Assembly: GCA_913057985.1 (NCBI GenBank)
Contig: CAJXPL010000013.1
Span: 1 to 64,000, forward strand
Direction: 5' to 3'
From: an uncultured Synechococcus sp.
GTDB lineage: Bacteria; Cyanobacteriota; Cyanobacteriia; PCC-6307; Cyanobiaceae
DNA length: 64,000 nucleotides
Both the position numbers and the translations under genes were made by a program. The notes under the pieces are model-generated. The model had not been told where the DNA came from and did not search any database. It worked only from the letters and a program-made list of their open reading frames with translations. Each line of letters begins with the position of its first letter. Positions within the stretch are counted from its first letter, which is position 1. This document shows positions 18,217-27,250 of the stretch, piece after piece.

Positions 18217-18384
18217 TCAGTTCGAATCGGTGTTGCTCTGACGGCGCACTTCGCCGATCAGCCACACGCCCATGAATCCAAGCGACGACACACCGAAATA
18301 GATCAGAACCCATTTCAGAACCCGGTCAGGATCCGCAGCGGCGTTGGCGAGCAGCTCAGCGGTTTTGGCAAGCAGGTTGTCCAT
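18217..18384 (-). CDS. 55-residue single-span membrane protein
   Basis: A small gene I found by translating the gap. MDNLLAKTAELLANAA is an amphipathic start, then KWVLIYFGVSSLGFMGVWLIG makes one membrane helix (about residues 24-44), and the tail is EVRRQSNTDSN. Its ATG overlaps the stop of the upstream gene (TGATG at 18384), so the two are probably translated together. The clean helix, positive-inside end (RR after the helix) and coupling argue that it is real. The function is unknown. Many such one-helix proteins in cyanobacteria are photosystem or NDH-complex parts, but nothing here shows that. Confidence 0.6.
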   Translation of the reverse strand: MDNLLAKTAELLANAAADPDRVLKWVLIYFGVSSLGFMGVWLIGEVRRQSNTDSN

Positions 18385-18632
18385 CAGTTCTGAAGATCGG
18401 GGATCAGCGTGAGTTGGCGAACCGGTGATTCTTCGCTGACGAAACCCCAGGCTTCAAACACGGTGGGATCGGGATGCGTGATGCGCTGCTCCGTTCCATG
18501 GCGCTCCAGCTGGAACCCTTCGCTCGACATGCGTCGCATCAAACTGGCCGACTCCTCAAAGCGGGCAGCCATCGCTTCGAGACTTGAGCAGTCAGCGGTG
18601 AGACCGGATTCACGCCAGGTGAAGTAGGTCAT
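18384..18632 (-). CDS. Conserved hypothetical protein, 82 residues
   Basis: A soluble protein with no signal or membrane segment. It begins MTYFTWRESGLTADCSSLEAM, followed by a helix AARFEESASLMRRMSSEGF and a beta-type tail (ERHGTEQRITHPDPTVFEAWGFVSEE). I chose ATG 18632 over the TTG at 18650 because AAGG lies five bases upstream. The stop overlaps the start of the 55-residue membrane protein, suggesting a two-gene unit. I do not recognise the family. Confidence 0.65.
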   Translation of the reverse strand: MTYFTWRESGLTADCSSLEAMAARFEESASLMRRMSSEGFQLERHGTEQRITHPDPTVFEAWGFVSEESPVRQLTLIPDLQN

Positions 18633-18940
18633 CACGCCTTGCCGTCTCAAAACATGACTTTAAGGGATGTGAGCGGCGCGAAGCGTTCGTTCTGGATATC
18701 AACAATCCCCTGAGTACCGGCTATGTCGTTCAGGCCTCCCTTCATTCAGAACGCTGTGTTGTGGTCACTCCAAGATCTTGAAAATGTCGGTCGTTTTTCT
18801 GCGTCAGGGTCAATCTTTCTCAGAAGAATTGACTTTGCGCGGTACGAAGACAAGTGCGATTTCATTGTCGATCTGAATCACTGCAACCTTCAGCTCTCGT
18901 CAAAAAGATGCTTCTCAGGATTGGATCAAAAGATCGACTC
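18633..18940. other. Gene-free gap between mraY and the small-gene pair
   Basis: About 308 bases. A plus-strand open frame begins at 18723 but runs antisense into the 3' end of mraY and has no family look or ribosome site. No tRNA cloverleaf, strong hairpin or T-tract stands out. The right part (18770-18900) is noticeably AT-richer than the surroundings and probably contains the promoter of the leftward 82-residue gene. Confidence 0.4.
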
Positions 18941-20041
18941 TCAGGGACGCAGCACCAGTCCGAGAAGCACAAGCCCTGCTGTGACCAGCCAGAACGCGGG
19001 CACCACGCTTCGTTCATCGGTGCCTCCAAGCTCAAAATGGTGATGCAGCGGCGCCATGCGGAACACGCGTCGCCCCTGACCATCTGGGCCTTTCGTGGCC
19101 TTGAACACCCAAACCTGGATGATCACGGAGAGGGATTCGGCGACGAAGACGCCTCCCATCACCAGCAGGGGCCAGAGGCTGTTGGACAACAGAGCCACAC
19201 CGCTGAGGGCGGCTCCCATCGCCAGGGATCCCGTGTCGCCCATAAAGGCCCGAGCCGGGTTTCGGTTGTGCACCAGAAACCCAAGCCATGCCCCAGCCAT
19301 GGTCATGCAGAAGCCAGCCAAGGCGGGATCTCCGTTGTCTCCTCGGAGCATCAGTTGAAGTGCCAGACCGGTAAACACCAGTGCTCCGCAGCCGCTGGCC
19401 AAGCCATCCAGGCCATCGGTGAGGTTGGTGGCGTTGCTCTCCGCCAGAACGACAAACAGCCCCAGCGGCCAGATCAGAAGCCCTAAGGGCAGTTCAAGGC
19501 CAAAGGGCAGGGCAATGCTGCTGCTGATCCAGCCCTGCCAGGCAGCGATGGCAAGAAAGGCTGCGGCTGCCATGGCTTGCAGCAGCAATTTCCCTCGCGC
19601 CGTCAGGCCAGCATTGGTGTGTTTGGTGAGGCTGCTCCAGTCATCGATGCCGCCGATCAGCATGAACGTCAGGGTCAGGGCTGCCAGGCTGAGCAGTTGT
19701 TGTGACGCCACGGCGTCCCGTGTGATCAGGCTCCCGAGAATGACCCCGACGGGAACCACTAGAAGGCCCCCCATCGTTGGCGTTCCCGCCTTGCTCTGAT
19801 GGGCTTTGGGGCCTTCCTCACGGATGAACTGCCCCATCTTCAAGCGCCGCAGAAGGGGAATTCCCAAGGCTGCAGTCGCTGTTGCGCAGACCGCTGAAAT
19901 CAAGAGCGGCAGGCTCAGTTGCGCATTGGTGATCCACTTGTCGGCTGCAAAGCTGGTCATCAAGACCACCAGCATCAGCAAGCTGGCACTCGATGAGCCG
20001 TTCTCCCACCAAGGGCGGCGGTTCGAATCCGTGGATTGCAA
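18941..20041 (-). CDS. mraY: Phospho-N-acetylmuramoyl-pentapeptide transferase
   Basis: A 366-residue polytopic membrane enzyme that makes lipid I from UDP-MurNAc-pentapeptide and undecaprenyl phosphate. About ten hydrophobic spans are visible. The family signatures are KAGTPTMGG (about residues 84-92), [17 protein letters not shown] with the catalytic aspartates, [21 protein letters not shown] and the cytoplasmic-loop APLHHHFE. The start is TTG at 20041; an in-frame TAG lies about 12 codons upstream and no ATG or GTG occurs between. The N-terminus (about 20 residues before the first helix) is slightly extended, as in other cyanobacteria. Confidence 0.97.
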   Translation of the reverse strand: MQSTDSNRRPWWENGSSSASLLMLVVLMTSFAADKWITNAQLSLPLLISAVCATATAALGIPLLRRLKMGQFIREEGPKAHQSKAGTPTMGGLLVVPVGVILGSLITRDAVASQQLLSLAALTLTFMLIGGIDDWSSLTKHTNAGLTARGKLLLQAMAAAAFLAIAAWQGWISSSIALPFGLELPLGLLIWPLGLFVVLAESNATNLTDGLDGLASGCGALVFTGLALQLMLRGDNGDPALAGFCMTMAGAWLGFLVHNRNPARAFMGDTGSLAMGAALSGVALLSNSLWPLLVMGGVFVAESLSVIIQVWVFKATKGPDGQGRRVFRMAPLHHHFELGGTDERSVVPAFWLVTAGLVLLGLVLRP

Positions 20042-20112
20042 AGTTGCACTGGACTGATCGCTGGGACCCTAGGTGAGTCGCTCAGTGGCGACCAGTCAGT
20101 GCTTGGGGGACG

Positions 20113-20382
20113 TCAGTCCTCCCACTGCTCCTCGTTTTGCTCGTCATCCTTGTTGTAATCCTCTTTCTCACCCATGAGCGCGGAGAGTTCCTCCTCTTCG
20201 ACGGTGCTCACTTCAGGTGAACCGGATTCTTCGTCGGCAACGAGACGGCCGCTGGTTTCCAGCCAAGACAGAAGGTCAGGCTCCTCACGCAGTGGCAGCA
20301 CGGGTGCAGGGTCGCGGCGCCCGTAGCGGGTGAGGGACGGGTTGACGCTGTCCAGGGCGTTTAAATCAACCAGAGCGCTCAT
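20113..20382 (-). CDS. DUF3134-like small acidic protein
   Basis: 89 residues from ATG 20382 (MSALVDLNALDSVNPSL). The conserved part is the first 50 residues, with NPSLTRYGRRDPAPVLPLR and PDLLSWLETSGRL, a pattern I associate with the cyanobacterial DUF3134 family. The C-terminal 35 residues are strongly acidic (EEEEL, KDDEQNEEQWED) and likely disordered. The family has no known function. It is divergent from the small membrane gene at 20422 with a 40-base spacer, and 70 bases from the mraY start. Confidence 0.75.
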   Translation of the reverse strand: MSALVDLNALDSVNPSLTRYGRRDPAPVLPLREEPDLLSWLETSGRLVADEESGSPEVSTVEEEELSALMGEKEDYNKDDEQNEEQWED

Positions 20383-20421
20383 GCAGGGAGTGACGCGGGC
20401 CAATCAACCAAGATAGACCAT

Positions 20422-20673
20422 GTGCTGTTTAATCCCCCACTGAACAAATCTGCGCTGCTCGTTCTTTTCTGGGGTCTGGCCCTGATCATCAGCTCTGGTC
20501 TGCATTGGTGGGGTTTGCAGCGGCCTGAACCGTTGCAGACCTCCTGGACCCTGGCGTTGCTGCTGGTCTTTGTCCCGGCTGCGGCGTTGGCTGCATGGTT
20601 GCTTGCGGCTTCTCCACAGGTGGCGGCCGGCGAGACGAGAGAATCAGACGATTGTGATCAGGAGACCCATTGA
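20422..20673 (+). CDS. Small two-helix membrane protein upstream of argG
   Basis: 83 residues from a GTG at 20422. There are two hydrophobic segments: [20 protein letters not shown] (about residues 10-29) and [24 protein letters not shown] (about 41-64). The tail is hydrophilic ([13 protein letters not shown]). The stop overlaps the argG ATG by one base (TGATG), so it is probably co-translated with argG. The family is not recognised. The membrane topology and coupling support a real gene, but no homolog can be named. Confidence 0.5.
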   Translation: MLFNPPLNKSALLVLFWGLALIISSGLHWWGLQRPEPLQTSWTLALLLVFVPAAALAAWLLAASPQVAAGETRESDDCDQETH

Positions 20674-21884
20674 TGGGCCGCGCCAAGAAGGTGGTACTCG
20701 CCTATTCCGGGGGAGTTGATACCAGTGTCTGCATCCCATACCTCAAGCAGGAATGGGGTGTTGAGGATGTGATCACCTTTGCCGCTGATCTCGGCCAGGG
20801 CGATGAGCTGGAGCCGATTCGTCAGAAAGCGCTGGATGCCGGTGCCAGTCAGTCGCTGGTGGGAGATCTGATCGAGCCCTTCATCAAGGATTTCGCCTTT
20901 CCGGCGATTCGTGCCAACGCTCTCTACGAAGGCCGTTACCCCCTCTCTACGGCCCTGGCGAGGCCTCTGATCGCGAAGCGCCTGGTTGAAGTGGCCCGGG
21001 AAGTGGGTGCCGATGCTGTCGCCCATGGATGCACAGGCAAGGGCAATGATCAGGTGCGTTTCGATGTGGCCATCGCTGCGCTGGCACCGGACCTAAAGGT
21101 GCTCACCCCAGCCCGTGAGTGGGGCATGAGCCGTGAGGAGACCATCGCCTACGGCGAACGCTTTGGTCTGCCCGCACCGGTCAGCAAGAAGTCGCCTTAC
21201 TCGATCGATCTCAATCTGCTGGGCCGCAGCATTGAGGCCGGACCCCTTGAAGACCCGATGGTGGCTCCTCCCGAGGAGGTGTTTGCGATGACGCGATCGG
21301 TGGAGGCGGCTCCGGATGCCTCCGAAGAGATCGAGATTGCTTTTGAAGCAGGCAATCCTGTGGCGATCAACGGTCAGCAGCTGGACCCCGTGGCCTTGAT
21401 CCGTGAAGCCAACCGCCTGGCGGGCACCCATGGCATTGGCCGTCTCGACATGATCGAGAACCGCGTGGTGGGGATCAAATCCCGGGAGATCTACGAAACG
21501 CCCGGCCTTTTGCTGTTGATCCAGGCCCACCAGGAACTGGAAAGCCTGACCCTCGCTGCTGATGTGCTGCGCAGCAAGCGGCAGTTGGAAATGCAGTGGG
21601 CCGACCTCGTTTATCAGGGCCTTTGGTTTGGCCCTCTCAAAGATGCTCTGGACGGCTTCATGGACCGCACCCAGACCACCGTCAATGGTGTCGTTCGTCT
21701 CCGGCTGCACAAAGGAACGGCCACGGTCACCGGCCGCGGCTCAGCTGATAGCAGCCTTTACGTCCCCGAAATGGCGTCCTACGGCAGTGAGGACCAGTTC
21801 GATCACCGCGCTGCAGAGGGCTTTATCTACGTCTGGGGTCTGCCGACCCGCCTCTGGTCAGCTTCCCAGCGCCGTTCAAGCTGA
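20673..21884 (+). CDS. argG: Argininosuccinate synthase
   Basis: About 403 residues, full length. It joins citrulline and aspartate in arginine biosynthesis at the cost of ATP. Signatures are the N-terminal PP-loop [17 protein letters not shown] (about residues 8-24), [14 protein letters not shown] (about 114-127), [38 protein letters not shown] and the C-terminal tetramer region. The ATG at 20673 overlaps the stop of the small membrane protein. The 3' end overlaps the coiled-coil gene on the other strand by nine bases. Confidence 0.98.
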   Translation: MGRAKKVVLAYSGGVDTSVCIPYLKQEWGVEDVITFAADLGQGDELEPIRQKALDAGASQSLVGDLIEPFIKDFAFPAIRANALYEGRYPLSTALARPLIAKRLVEVAREVGADAVAHGCTGKGNDQVRFDVAIAALAPDLKVLTPAREWGMSREETIAYGERFGLPAPVSKKSPYSIDLNLLGRSIEAGPLEDPMVAPPEEVFAMTRSVEAAPDASEEIEIAFEAGNPVAINGQQLDPVALIREANRLAGTHGIGRLDMIENRVVGIKSREIYETPGLLLLIQAHQELESLTLAADVLRSKRQLEMQWADLVYQGLWFGPLKDALDGFMDRTQTTVNGVVRLRLHKGTATVTGRGSADSSLYVPEMASYGSEDQFDHRAAEGFIYVWGLPTRLWSASQRRSS

Positions 21885-22223
21885 GCGCTGCCGCTTCTGC
21901 AGGAAGTTGAGAAGCCTCAGGCCCGGAAAACGCACAACGTTGTCCGGGTCTGAGCTTCCAGGCAGGGCTGGTTGAGGCCGTTCGATCTGGTCTTGATCAA
22001 CCTGTTCAGCCAGCAGTTGATAACGCTCCATCAACGGCTCAAGCCGCTGTTGGAAACGGCGTTCAAAGACGTCCGGCAGTTCGGCCAGAAGCTCGTTGTA
22101 GGACTCGATCTCGCCCTCGAGCTCGGAAATTCTCTGTTTCAGCAACCGAATCACTTCAGCGTCGCCATGACGCTCGTTCGAAACAGGTTCGGTTGGCTGA
22201 GGTTGGTCGCGTTTCGAATCCAT
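21876..22223 (-). CDS. Short coiled-coil protein
   Basis: About 115 residues from ATG 22223; GTG 22247 would add eight. A Q/P-rich start is followed by a heptad-type coiled coil, [47 protein letters not shown] in pieces over about residues 23-75. A proline-rich linker and a basic C-terminus ([15 protein letters not shown]) follow. No signal or membrane helix. The family is conserved in marine cyanobacteria as far as I recall but has no known function. It lies 40 bases upstream of no gene on its own strand other than argG's opposite end, so it is probably expressed alone. It overlaps the argG 3' end by nine bases. Confidence 0.65.
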   Translation of the reverse strand: MDSKRDQPQPTEPVSNERHGDAEVIRLLKQRISELEGEIESYNELLAELPDVFERRFQQRLEPLMERYQLLAEQVDQDQIERPQPALPGSSDPDNVVRFPGLRLLNFLQKRQRSA

Positions 22224-22264
22224 GGGCGGACGGTATCGCCCACCCACGAATCCAACAATGCTGA

Positions 22265-22639
22265 TCAGTCAGCTGATGCAGCGGCTTCGGCCTGTTGCTG
22301 TTGAGCAGCTTCGCTGCCCGGCATCACCCGAGGTGCGGGAAGGGGACCTTCCTGCTTCACGGTCAGATAGCGGATCACATCCTCACTGAGGCGCATTGCC
22401 TTCTCGAGAACAGCAACGTGCTGGCCATCGCCTTTGTGGCTCAGTTGCACGTAAATGCCTTCCTTGTGCTTTGCAATCGGATAGGCCAGACGGCGCTTGC
22501 CACGCATCTGGTTGTCCAGCACATCGGCACCAGCTTCCACGAGCATGTCGCGGTACTTGGTGAGATGGCTTTCAACTTCCTCCTCCGGAATGTCCGGACG
22601 AAGGATGTACATGGTTTCGTAATACGGATCGTGCGTCAT
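22265..22639 (-). CDS. rpsF: 30S ribosomal protein S6
   Basis: 124 residues from ATG 22639 ([16 protein letters not shown]). The S6 fold is clear: [42 protein letters not shown] and [12 protein letters not shown]. The C-terminal tail beyond residue 100 is a cyanobacterial extension rich in A, Q and E. S6 sits on the 30S platform with S18; rpsR is not nearby. An upstream in-frame TTG (three codons) is less likely. Confidence 0.96.
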   Translation of the reverse strand: MTHDPYYETMYILRPDIPEEEVESHLTKYRDMLVEAGADVLDNQMRGKRRLAYPIAKHKEGIYVQLSHKGDGQHVAVLEKAMRLSEDVIRYLTVKQEGPLPAPRVMPGSEAAQQQQAEAAASAD

Positions 22640-22718
22640 GGGCAGCACCGAAGGGGTATCAGGCTCACCGGAGTGAGCGACGGATCCAACACCTTATCCC
22701 CTGGCCTGCCCCAGCACT

Positions 22719-23195
22719 TCAGTAGAGCTGCATCCGTACGGCCTGGCTGATGCCGGGAAGATCCGGTTCGCGCCCGCGCCAGCACTCCACCAGGGCGAAC
22801 ACAAGAATGGCCAGCACCGCCACCACGATCGTGCTGGACAGGGTGCTCACCAGCAGGCTGCCTCCGGCAATGGGTTGGAGAAGGATGCCAAACGCAAAGC
22901 TCAGCACAACGATCACGATGTCGGTGAGCAGGGCCTGCAGGGTGTTGAAGCGGATGAAGTAGGGAACGGCCGGATTCCGCACCACCGCCAGAAACAGCAC
23001 GAAGAACAGCAGCAGGCCACCGAAGGGAACCCCCCGATCCAATTGGATCAGCGGTACCGCGGGAACGATCAGCAGTCTCAGCAACGGGATCTGGTTGAAC
23101 ACACCGTCAGCCCCGAGGCCAAAGGGAATGGCGTCACTCCAGGGGAGCAGGTACACCAGCGGTGCGAGCAGCCGCTGCCAGAGGGGAATCTGCAC
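22719..23195 (-). CDS. Tic20-like membrane protein
   Basis: 158 residues from GTG 23195 (MQIPLWQRLLAPLVYLLP). It has four hydrophobic helices, with PFGLGADGVFNQIPLLRLLIVP before helix 2, VPYFIRFNTLQALLTDIVIVVLS between helices 2 and 3, and VFALVECWRGREPDLPGISQAVRMQ at the end. The xRFxxxQA block and the C-terminal GxxPDLPxISxAVRMQ are hallmarks of the Tic20/Ycf60 family, the homologs of the chloroplast inner-envelope translocon. The role in cyanobacteria is unsettled. The open frame continues upstream into aroE, but that part is not family-like. It lies 25 bases after aroE on the same strand. Confidence 0.85.
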   Translation of the reverse strand: MQIPLWQRLLAPLVYLLPWSDAIPFGLGADGVFNQIPLLRLLIVPAVPLIQLDRGVPFGGLLLFFVLFLAVVRNPAVPYFIRFNTLQALLTDIVIVVLSFAFGILLQPIAGGSLLVSTLSSTIVVAVLAILVFALVECWRGREPDLPGISQAVRMQLY

Positions 23196-23220
23196 GGTGG
23201 AGCTAGGGATTGTTGGGACC

Positions 23221-24090
23221 TTAGGTCGCAAGAGCAGTCGCGGCGGCGCTTCGCATCGCCTCGACAGGAACGTCGTCGCGTCCACTCCAGAGCCGCAGCG
23301 AGGCAGCGCCCTGCTGCACCAGCATCTCGAGGCCATCGATGCAGCGGTGGCCCCGTTGTTGCCCAGCTGCAAGCCAGCTGGTGGGCCTGGGTGTGTAGAT
23401 CAGGTCGTACAACACCGCTTCGGTGTTGAGCTCTGTCCAGAGTTCGGCCCCCAATGGCATGGCCTCCGGGTCGCCGTGCTGGGCCATTCCCACCGGGGTG
23501 GTATTCACCACGAGAGCCGCTTGAGCCACGCTCTCGTTGAGCTGAACAGCGGTGTCGAGACAGGCCGTCAGGGGGGCGTGGCTCTGCTGCAGATCAGTGA
23601 TGAAGGCTTGCAGTGCCCCGCTGCGCCGTCCAACAACGGTGATGCTGCTGAGGTTCAGGGTCTGCAGACCGGCGACCACGGCTCGAGCTGATCCGCCGCA
23701 GCCGATCACCACGGCATGGCGTCCTGCCCAGGTGCCGTTGGTACCGAGGGGTGCCAGAAAGCCCTCCACATCGGTGTTGGTGCCGAACCAGCCACCGCCC
23801 GCTCCCGGAATCAGGGTGTTGACGGCTCCGAGCCGTTTCGCCAGTGGGCTCAGCTCCTCGCAGAGCTCGGCGATGGCTTGTTTGTGGGGGATGGTGACGT
23901 TGAGGCCCTGGCAGCCAACGGCCCTGAGACCGTTCAACACCTGATCAAGGTTTTCGTTTTCGCAGGGCAGGGCCAGGTAGCGCCAGTTGAGCCCCATGCT
24001 TTCGATGGCGGCGTTCTGCATCACCGGCGAAACCGAGTGGCGCACTGGATTGCCAAGCAGGCCCACAAGGCTGGTGTCGCCGTTGATCAT
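23221..24090 (-). CDS. aroE: Shikimate 5-dehydrogenase
   Basis: About 289 residues from ATG 24090 (MINGDTSLVGLLGNPV). It is the NADPH-dependent reduction step of the shikimate pathway. Signatures are VGLLGNPVRHSVSPVMQNAA (shikimate site, Ser-x-Ser-Pro), NVTIPHKQ with the catalytic Lys, GAVNTL, GTNTDVEGF, the nucleotide loop VIGCGGSARAVVAGL, VVNTTPVGM, YDLIYTPRPTSWL and GLEMLVQQGAASL. The open frame extends 38 codons further upstream, but that part is non-conserved and would leave almost no promoter for dnaK. It is divergent from dnaK (116-base gap). Confidence 0.96.
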   Translation of the reverse strand: MINGDTSLVGLLGNPVRHSVSPVMQNAAIESMGLNWRYLALPCENENLDQVLNGLRAVGCQGLNVTIPHKQAIAELCEELSPLAKRLGAVNTLIPGAGGGWFGTNTDVEGFLAPLGTNGTWAGRHAVVIGCGGSARAVVAGLQTLNLSSITVVGRRSGALQAFITDLQQSHAPLTACLDTAVQLNESVAQAALVVNTTPVGMAQHGDPEAMPLGAELWTELNTEAVLYDLIYTPRPTSWLAAGQQRGHRCIDGLEMLVQQGAASLRLWSGRDDVPVEAMRSAAATALAT

Positions 24091-24206
24091 TGCCAGGGCC
24101 GGATCGCTCCACCAGCCTGCCTGTTCGGGAACCACACCTCGCCTGTCACCGGGTCTGCTGTGGAGGATGAGTCCAATCAAATCACCATTTCTGGAGGTGG
24201 GCACCG

Positions 24207-26120
24207 ATGGGCAAGGTTGTCGGCATTGACCTTGGCACCACGAACAGCTGTGTTTCCGTGATGGAGGGCGGTAAGCCCACCGTGATCGCGAACGCCGAGG
24301 GCTTCCGCACCACGCCCTCCGTGGTTGCTTACACCAAGAACCAGGATCAGCTGGTGGGTCAGATCGCCAAACGTCAGGCGGTGATGAACCCGGATAACAC
24401 CTTCTATTCCGTCAAGCGTTTCATCGGCCGTCGGGTTGATGAGGTGAACGAGGAATCGAAAGAGGTGAGCTACGGCGTCGAAAAGGCCGGCTCCAACGTG
24501 AAGGTGAAGTGCCCGGTTCTCGACAAGCAATTCGCGCCTGAAGAGGTTTCCGCCCAGGTGCTGCGCAAGCTGGCCGAGGACGCCGGTAAGTACCTCGGTG
24601 AAACCGTCAGCCAAGCGGTGATCACCGTTCCCGCCTACTTCAACGACTCCCAGCGCCAGGCCACCAAGGACGCCGGCAAGATCGCTGGCCTTGAGGTGCT
24701 GCGCATCATCAACGAGCCCACCGCTGCGGCTCTGGCCTACGGCCTCGACAAGAAGAGCAACGAGCGCATCCTGGTCTTCGACCTGGGCGGCGGCACCTTC
24801 GATGTGTCCGTTCTGGAAGTAGGCGACGGCGTGTTCGAAGTGTTGTCCACCGCTGGTGACACGCACCTCGGGGGTGACGACTTCGACAAGGTGATCGTTG
24901 ATCACCTGGCCGAGACCTTCAAATCCAACGAAGGCATCGATCTGCGTCAGGACAAGCAGGCCCTGCAACGCCTCACCGAAGCCGCTGAAAAAGCCAAGGT
25001 TGAGCTGTCCAACGCCACCCAGAGCGAGATCAACCTGCCGTTCATCACGGCCACGCCCGAGGGTCCCAAGCACCTGGACCTCACCCTCACCCGCGCCAAG
25101 TTTGAGGAACTGGCCTCCAAGCTGATCGACCGCTGCGCCATGCCTGTGGAGCAGGCGCTCAAGGACGCCAAGCTCTCCTCCGGCGAGCTGGACGAGATCG
25201 TGATGGTGGGTGGTTCCACCCGCATCCCGGCCGTGCTCGAACTGGTCAAGCGCATCACCGGAAAAGACCCCAACCAGACGGTGAACCCCGACGAGGTGGT
25301 GGCTGTCGGTGCTGCCATTCAGGGCGGTGTGCTGGCTGGCGAGGTGAAGGACATCCTTCTGCTTGACGTCACGCCCCTCTCCCTGGGTGTGGAAACCCTC
25401 GGCGGTGTGATGACCAAGATGATCACCCGCAACACCACGGTTCCCACCAAGAAGACCGAGACCTACTCCACGGCTGTGGATGGTCAGACCAATGTGGAAA
25501 TCCACGTGCTCCAAGGTGAGCGCGAGATGGCGTCCGACAACAAGTCGCTTGGAACCTTCCGTCTCGATGGCATTCCCCCAGCTCCCCGGGGCGTGCCTCA
25601 GATCGAAGTGACCTTCGACATCGACGCCAACGGCATCCTCAGCGTCACCGCCAAGGACAAGGGCAGCGGCAAGGAGCAGTCCATCTCGATCACCGGTGCG
25701 TCGACCCTCTCGGATTCCGAGGTCGACAAGATGGTCAAGGACGCCGAGGCCAACGCCAGCGCTGACAAGGAGAAGCGCGAAAAGATCGACCTCAAGAACC
25801 AGGCCGAAACCCTCGTCTACCAGGCTGAAAAGCAGATGGGAGAACTGGGCGACAAGGTTGATGCCGACGCCAAGGCGAAGCTGGAGGAGAAGCGCCTCAA
25901 GCTCAAGGAAGCCACCGAGAAGGACGACTACGACGCGATGAAGACCCTGCTGGAGGAACTGCAGCAGGAGCTCTATACCGTGGGCGCATCCGTTTATCAG
26001 CAGGAAGGTGCTGCAGCTGGTGCTGGTGCGCCTGGTGCTGACGCCGGTGCCGGTGCCAATGCCGGTGGTGGCGATGCCAGTGACGACGTCATCGACGCGG
26101 AGTTCACCGAGACCAAGTAA
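24207..26120 (+). CDS. dnaK: Chaperone protein DnaK (Hsp70, DnaK2-like)
   Basis: 637 residues. The ATPase domain starts [22 protein letters not shown] and has [30 protein letters not shown] and [10 protein letters not shown]. The substrate domain has [17 protein letters not shown], a helical lid follows, and the end is Ala/Gly-rich with the EEVD-like [10 protein letters not shown]. The compact tail and [15 protein letters not shown] match the housekeeping DnaK2 type of cyanobacteria. A strong GGAGG lies about nine bases before the ATG. No CIRCE element is visible in the short gap to aroE. The codon choice is noticeably more biased (GAG, AAG, CTG, GGC), as expected of a highly expressed gene. 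A strong terminator follows. Confidence 0.98.
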   Translation: MGKVVGIDLGTTNSCVSVMEGGKPTVIANAEGFRTTPSVVAYTKNQDQLVGQIAKRQAVMNPDNTFYSVKRFIGRRVDEVNEESKEVSYGVEKAGSNVKVKCPVLDKQFAPEEVSAQVLRKLAEDAGKYLGETVSQAVITVPAYFNDSQRQATKDAGKIAGLEVLRIINEPTAAALAYGLDKKSNERILVFDLGGGTFDVSVLEVGDGVFEVLSTAGDTHLGGDDFDKVIVDHLAETFKSNEGIDLRQDKQALQRLTEAAEKAKVELSNATQSEINLPFITATPEGPKHLDLTLTRAKFEELASKLIDRCAMPVEQALKDAKLSSGELDEIVMVGGSTRIPAVLELVKRITGKDPNQTVNPDEVVAVGAAIQGGVLAGEVKDILLLDVTPLSLGVETLGGVMTKMITRNTTVPTKKTETYSTAVDGQTNVEIHVLQGEREMASDNKSLGTFRLDGIPPAPRGVPQIEVTFDIDANGILSVTAKDKGSGKEQSISITGASTLSDSEVDKMVKDAEANASADKEKREKIDLKNQAETLVYQAEKQMGELGDKVDADAKAKLEEKRLKLKEATEKDDYDAMKTLLEELQQELYTVGASVYQQEGAAAGAGAPGADAGAGANAGGGDASDDVIDAEFTETK

Positions 26121-26142
26121 TCGGTTGATCCAGCAACGCGAT

Positions 26143-26166
26143 AGGGCCCTGTGGGGCCCTTTTTTT
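26143..26166 (+). terminator. Terminator of dnaK
   Basis: AGGGCCC-TGTG-GGGCCCT followed by eight T's, 23 bases after the dnaK stop. The last bases overlap the stop of the convergent FAD oxidoreductase gene. Confidence 0.93.
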
Positions 26167-27250
26167 ATGCCTGCTCAAGTGATCTCTGCTCGAGTTCAGC
26201 GGCGACCCACTCGGCGGTGCCAGGCGTGAGCAGAACGCCGTTGCGATAGTGCCCACTAGCAAGGATCAACCCTGGTTCCAGCTCTTCCAGCAGAGGGGCC
26301 GGGCGATCCACGGGCCGGGCTCGCAGGCCACTCCAATGGCCAACCACCTTGGCTGAGCGCAGCCACTCCGGTGCTCGCTCATTCAGGTTGCGCATCAGCG
26401 TCAGAGGATCCTCGGAAGCGCGATCGCCCGGTTCCACGGTGGCCCCGAGTAGCAATCGTCCGGGTGCGGTTGGAATCAGGTTGAAGCCCTGATCCACCAG
26501 CACCGAGGGCCAGTTGTTCCACGTTGTCGGACCCGTTGTCAGTTCCAGTGACAGGGCCTGGCCCAACACCGGTGTCATCGGTCGGGCCTGGCCCAGCGGT
26601 TCCAGCAAGACGTCCGAGCTCAGGGCCGTGCAGAGCACCACAAGCTTGTGAACGGAGCTGTCTCCATCGGCGCGATGCACATGCCAGTGGTTGTCGTTGC
26701 GCTCCAGATGGACCACCGCCGTGGCATTCAGCTCCACGCTTTGCTCTGCCAGCGCCTGTCGCAGGGCCCGTTGCAGTAGCAGGGGATCCACACGACCGTC
26801 GTGGCGCGAGTGCAGGCCACCGTGCCTGGCCGTCGGCCAGACCGCTGCCAGGTCGGCGCTTGTGACCATTTGCAGGCCCAGGTCAACGCGCTGGGCGGCC
26901 AGCGCTTCCATCCGCTCAGCCGCTCGTTCGTCCTCGGCGATTTGCAGCAGGCCCGGATGGAGTTTGAGATCTGGCTGGTGAGCCTGCAGCGTTTCGATCC
27001 ATTGCGGCCAGAGCTCCATGCTCCGGCGGCGCAGCCTCCAGCCCCGCCCGCTGCTGCGGCGAAACACGTGGCCCATCAGCACCCCGAGGGATGCCGATGT
27101 TCCACTCAAATCGTTTGCTGATCCCTCGCGATCAACGGACTGGTTCAGGCGAGGGTCGTAAACAGAAACATCTTGCCCTTGCTGGGCCAGATGCCAAGCG
27201 GTGCCGAGGCCGATGGCCCCGGCACCAATCACTCCAATGGAGCGGCTCAG
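26165..27250 (-). CDS. FAD-dependent (glycine-oxidase/DadA-like) oxidoreductase, probable CTG start
   Basis: A DAO-fold flavoprotein. It has the Rossmann GAGAIGLGTAWHLAQQG at the N-terminus with acid D at the end of beta-2 (SVYDPRL), a GTSASLGVLMGH block, SGLRARPVDRPAPLLEE and the C-terminal ILASGHYRNGVLLTPGTAEW that closes the FAD site. ThiO-type glycine oxidases and amino-acid deaminases look like this; the substrate is unclear. The only usual start (GTG 27232) cuts off the first beta strand. CTG at 27250 restores MSRSIGVIGAGAIG, overlaps the psbQ stop as CTGA and has GAGG seven bases upstream, so I take it as the start (361 residues). It is probably co-translated with psbQ. Confidence 0.78.
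   Translation of the reverse strand: MSRSIGVIGAGAIGLGTAWHLAQQGQDVSVYDPRLNQSVDREGSANDLSGTSASLGVLMGHVFRRSSGRGWRLRRRSMELWPQWIETLQAHQPDLKLHPGLLQIAEDERAAERMEALAAQRVDLGLQMVTSADLAAVWPTARHGGLHSRHDGRVDPLLLQRALRQALAEQSVELNATAVVHLERNDNHWHVHRADGDSSVHKLVVLCTALSSDVLLEPLGQARPMTPVLGQALSLELTTGPTTWNNWPSVLVDQGFNLIPTAPGRLLLGATVEPGDRASEDPLTLMRNLNERAPEWLRSAKVVGHWSGLRARPVDRPAPLLEELEPGLILASGHYRNGVLLTPGTAEWVAAELEQRSLEQA

Noticed and set aside
18723-19043. Plus-strand 106-codon open frame antisense to the mraY end
   Set aside because: No ribosome site, no family resemblance, and the second half only mirrors mraY codons.
20005-20040. GGTTCGAATCC, the T-loop motif of tRNAs
   Set aside because: It lies in the first codons of mraY on the other strand. 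I could not draw acceptor, D and anticodon stems around it.
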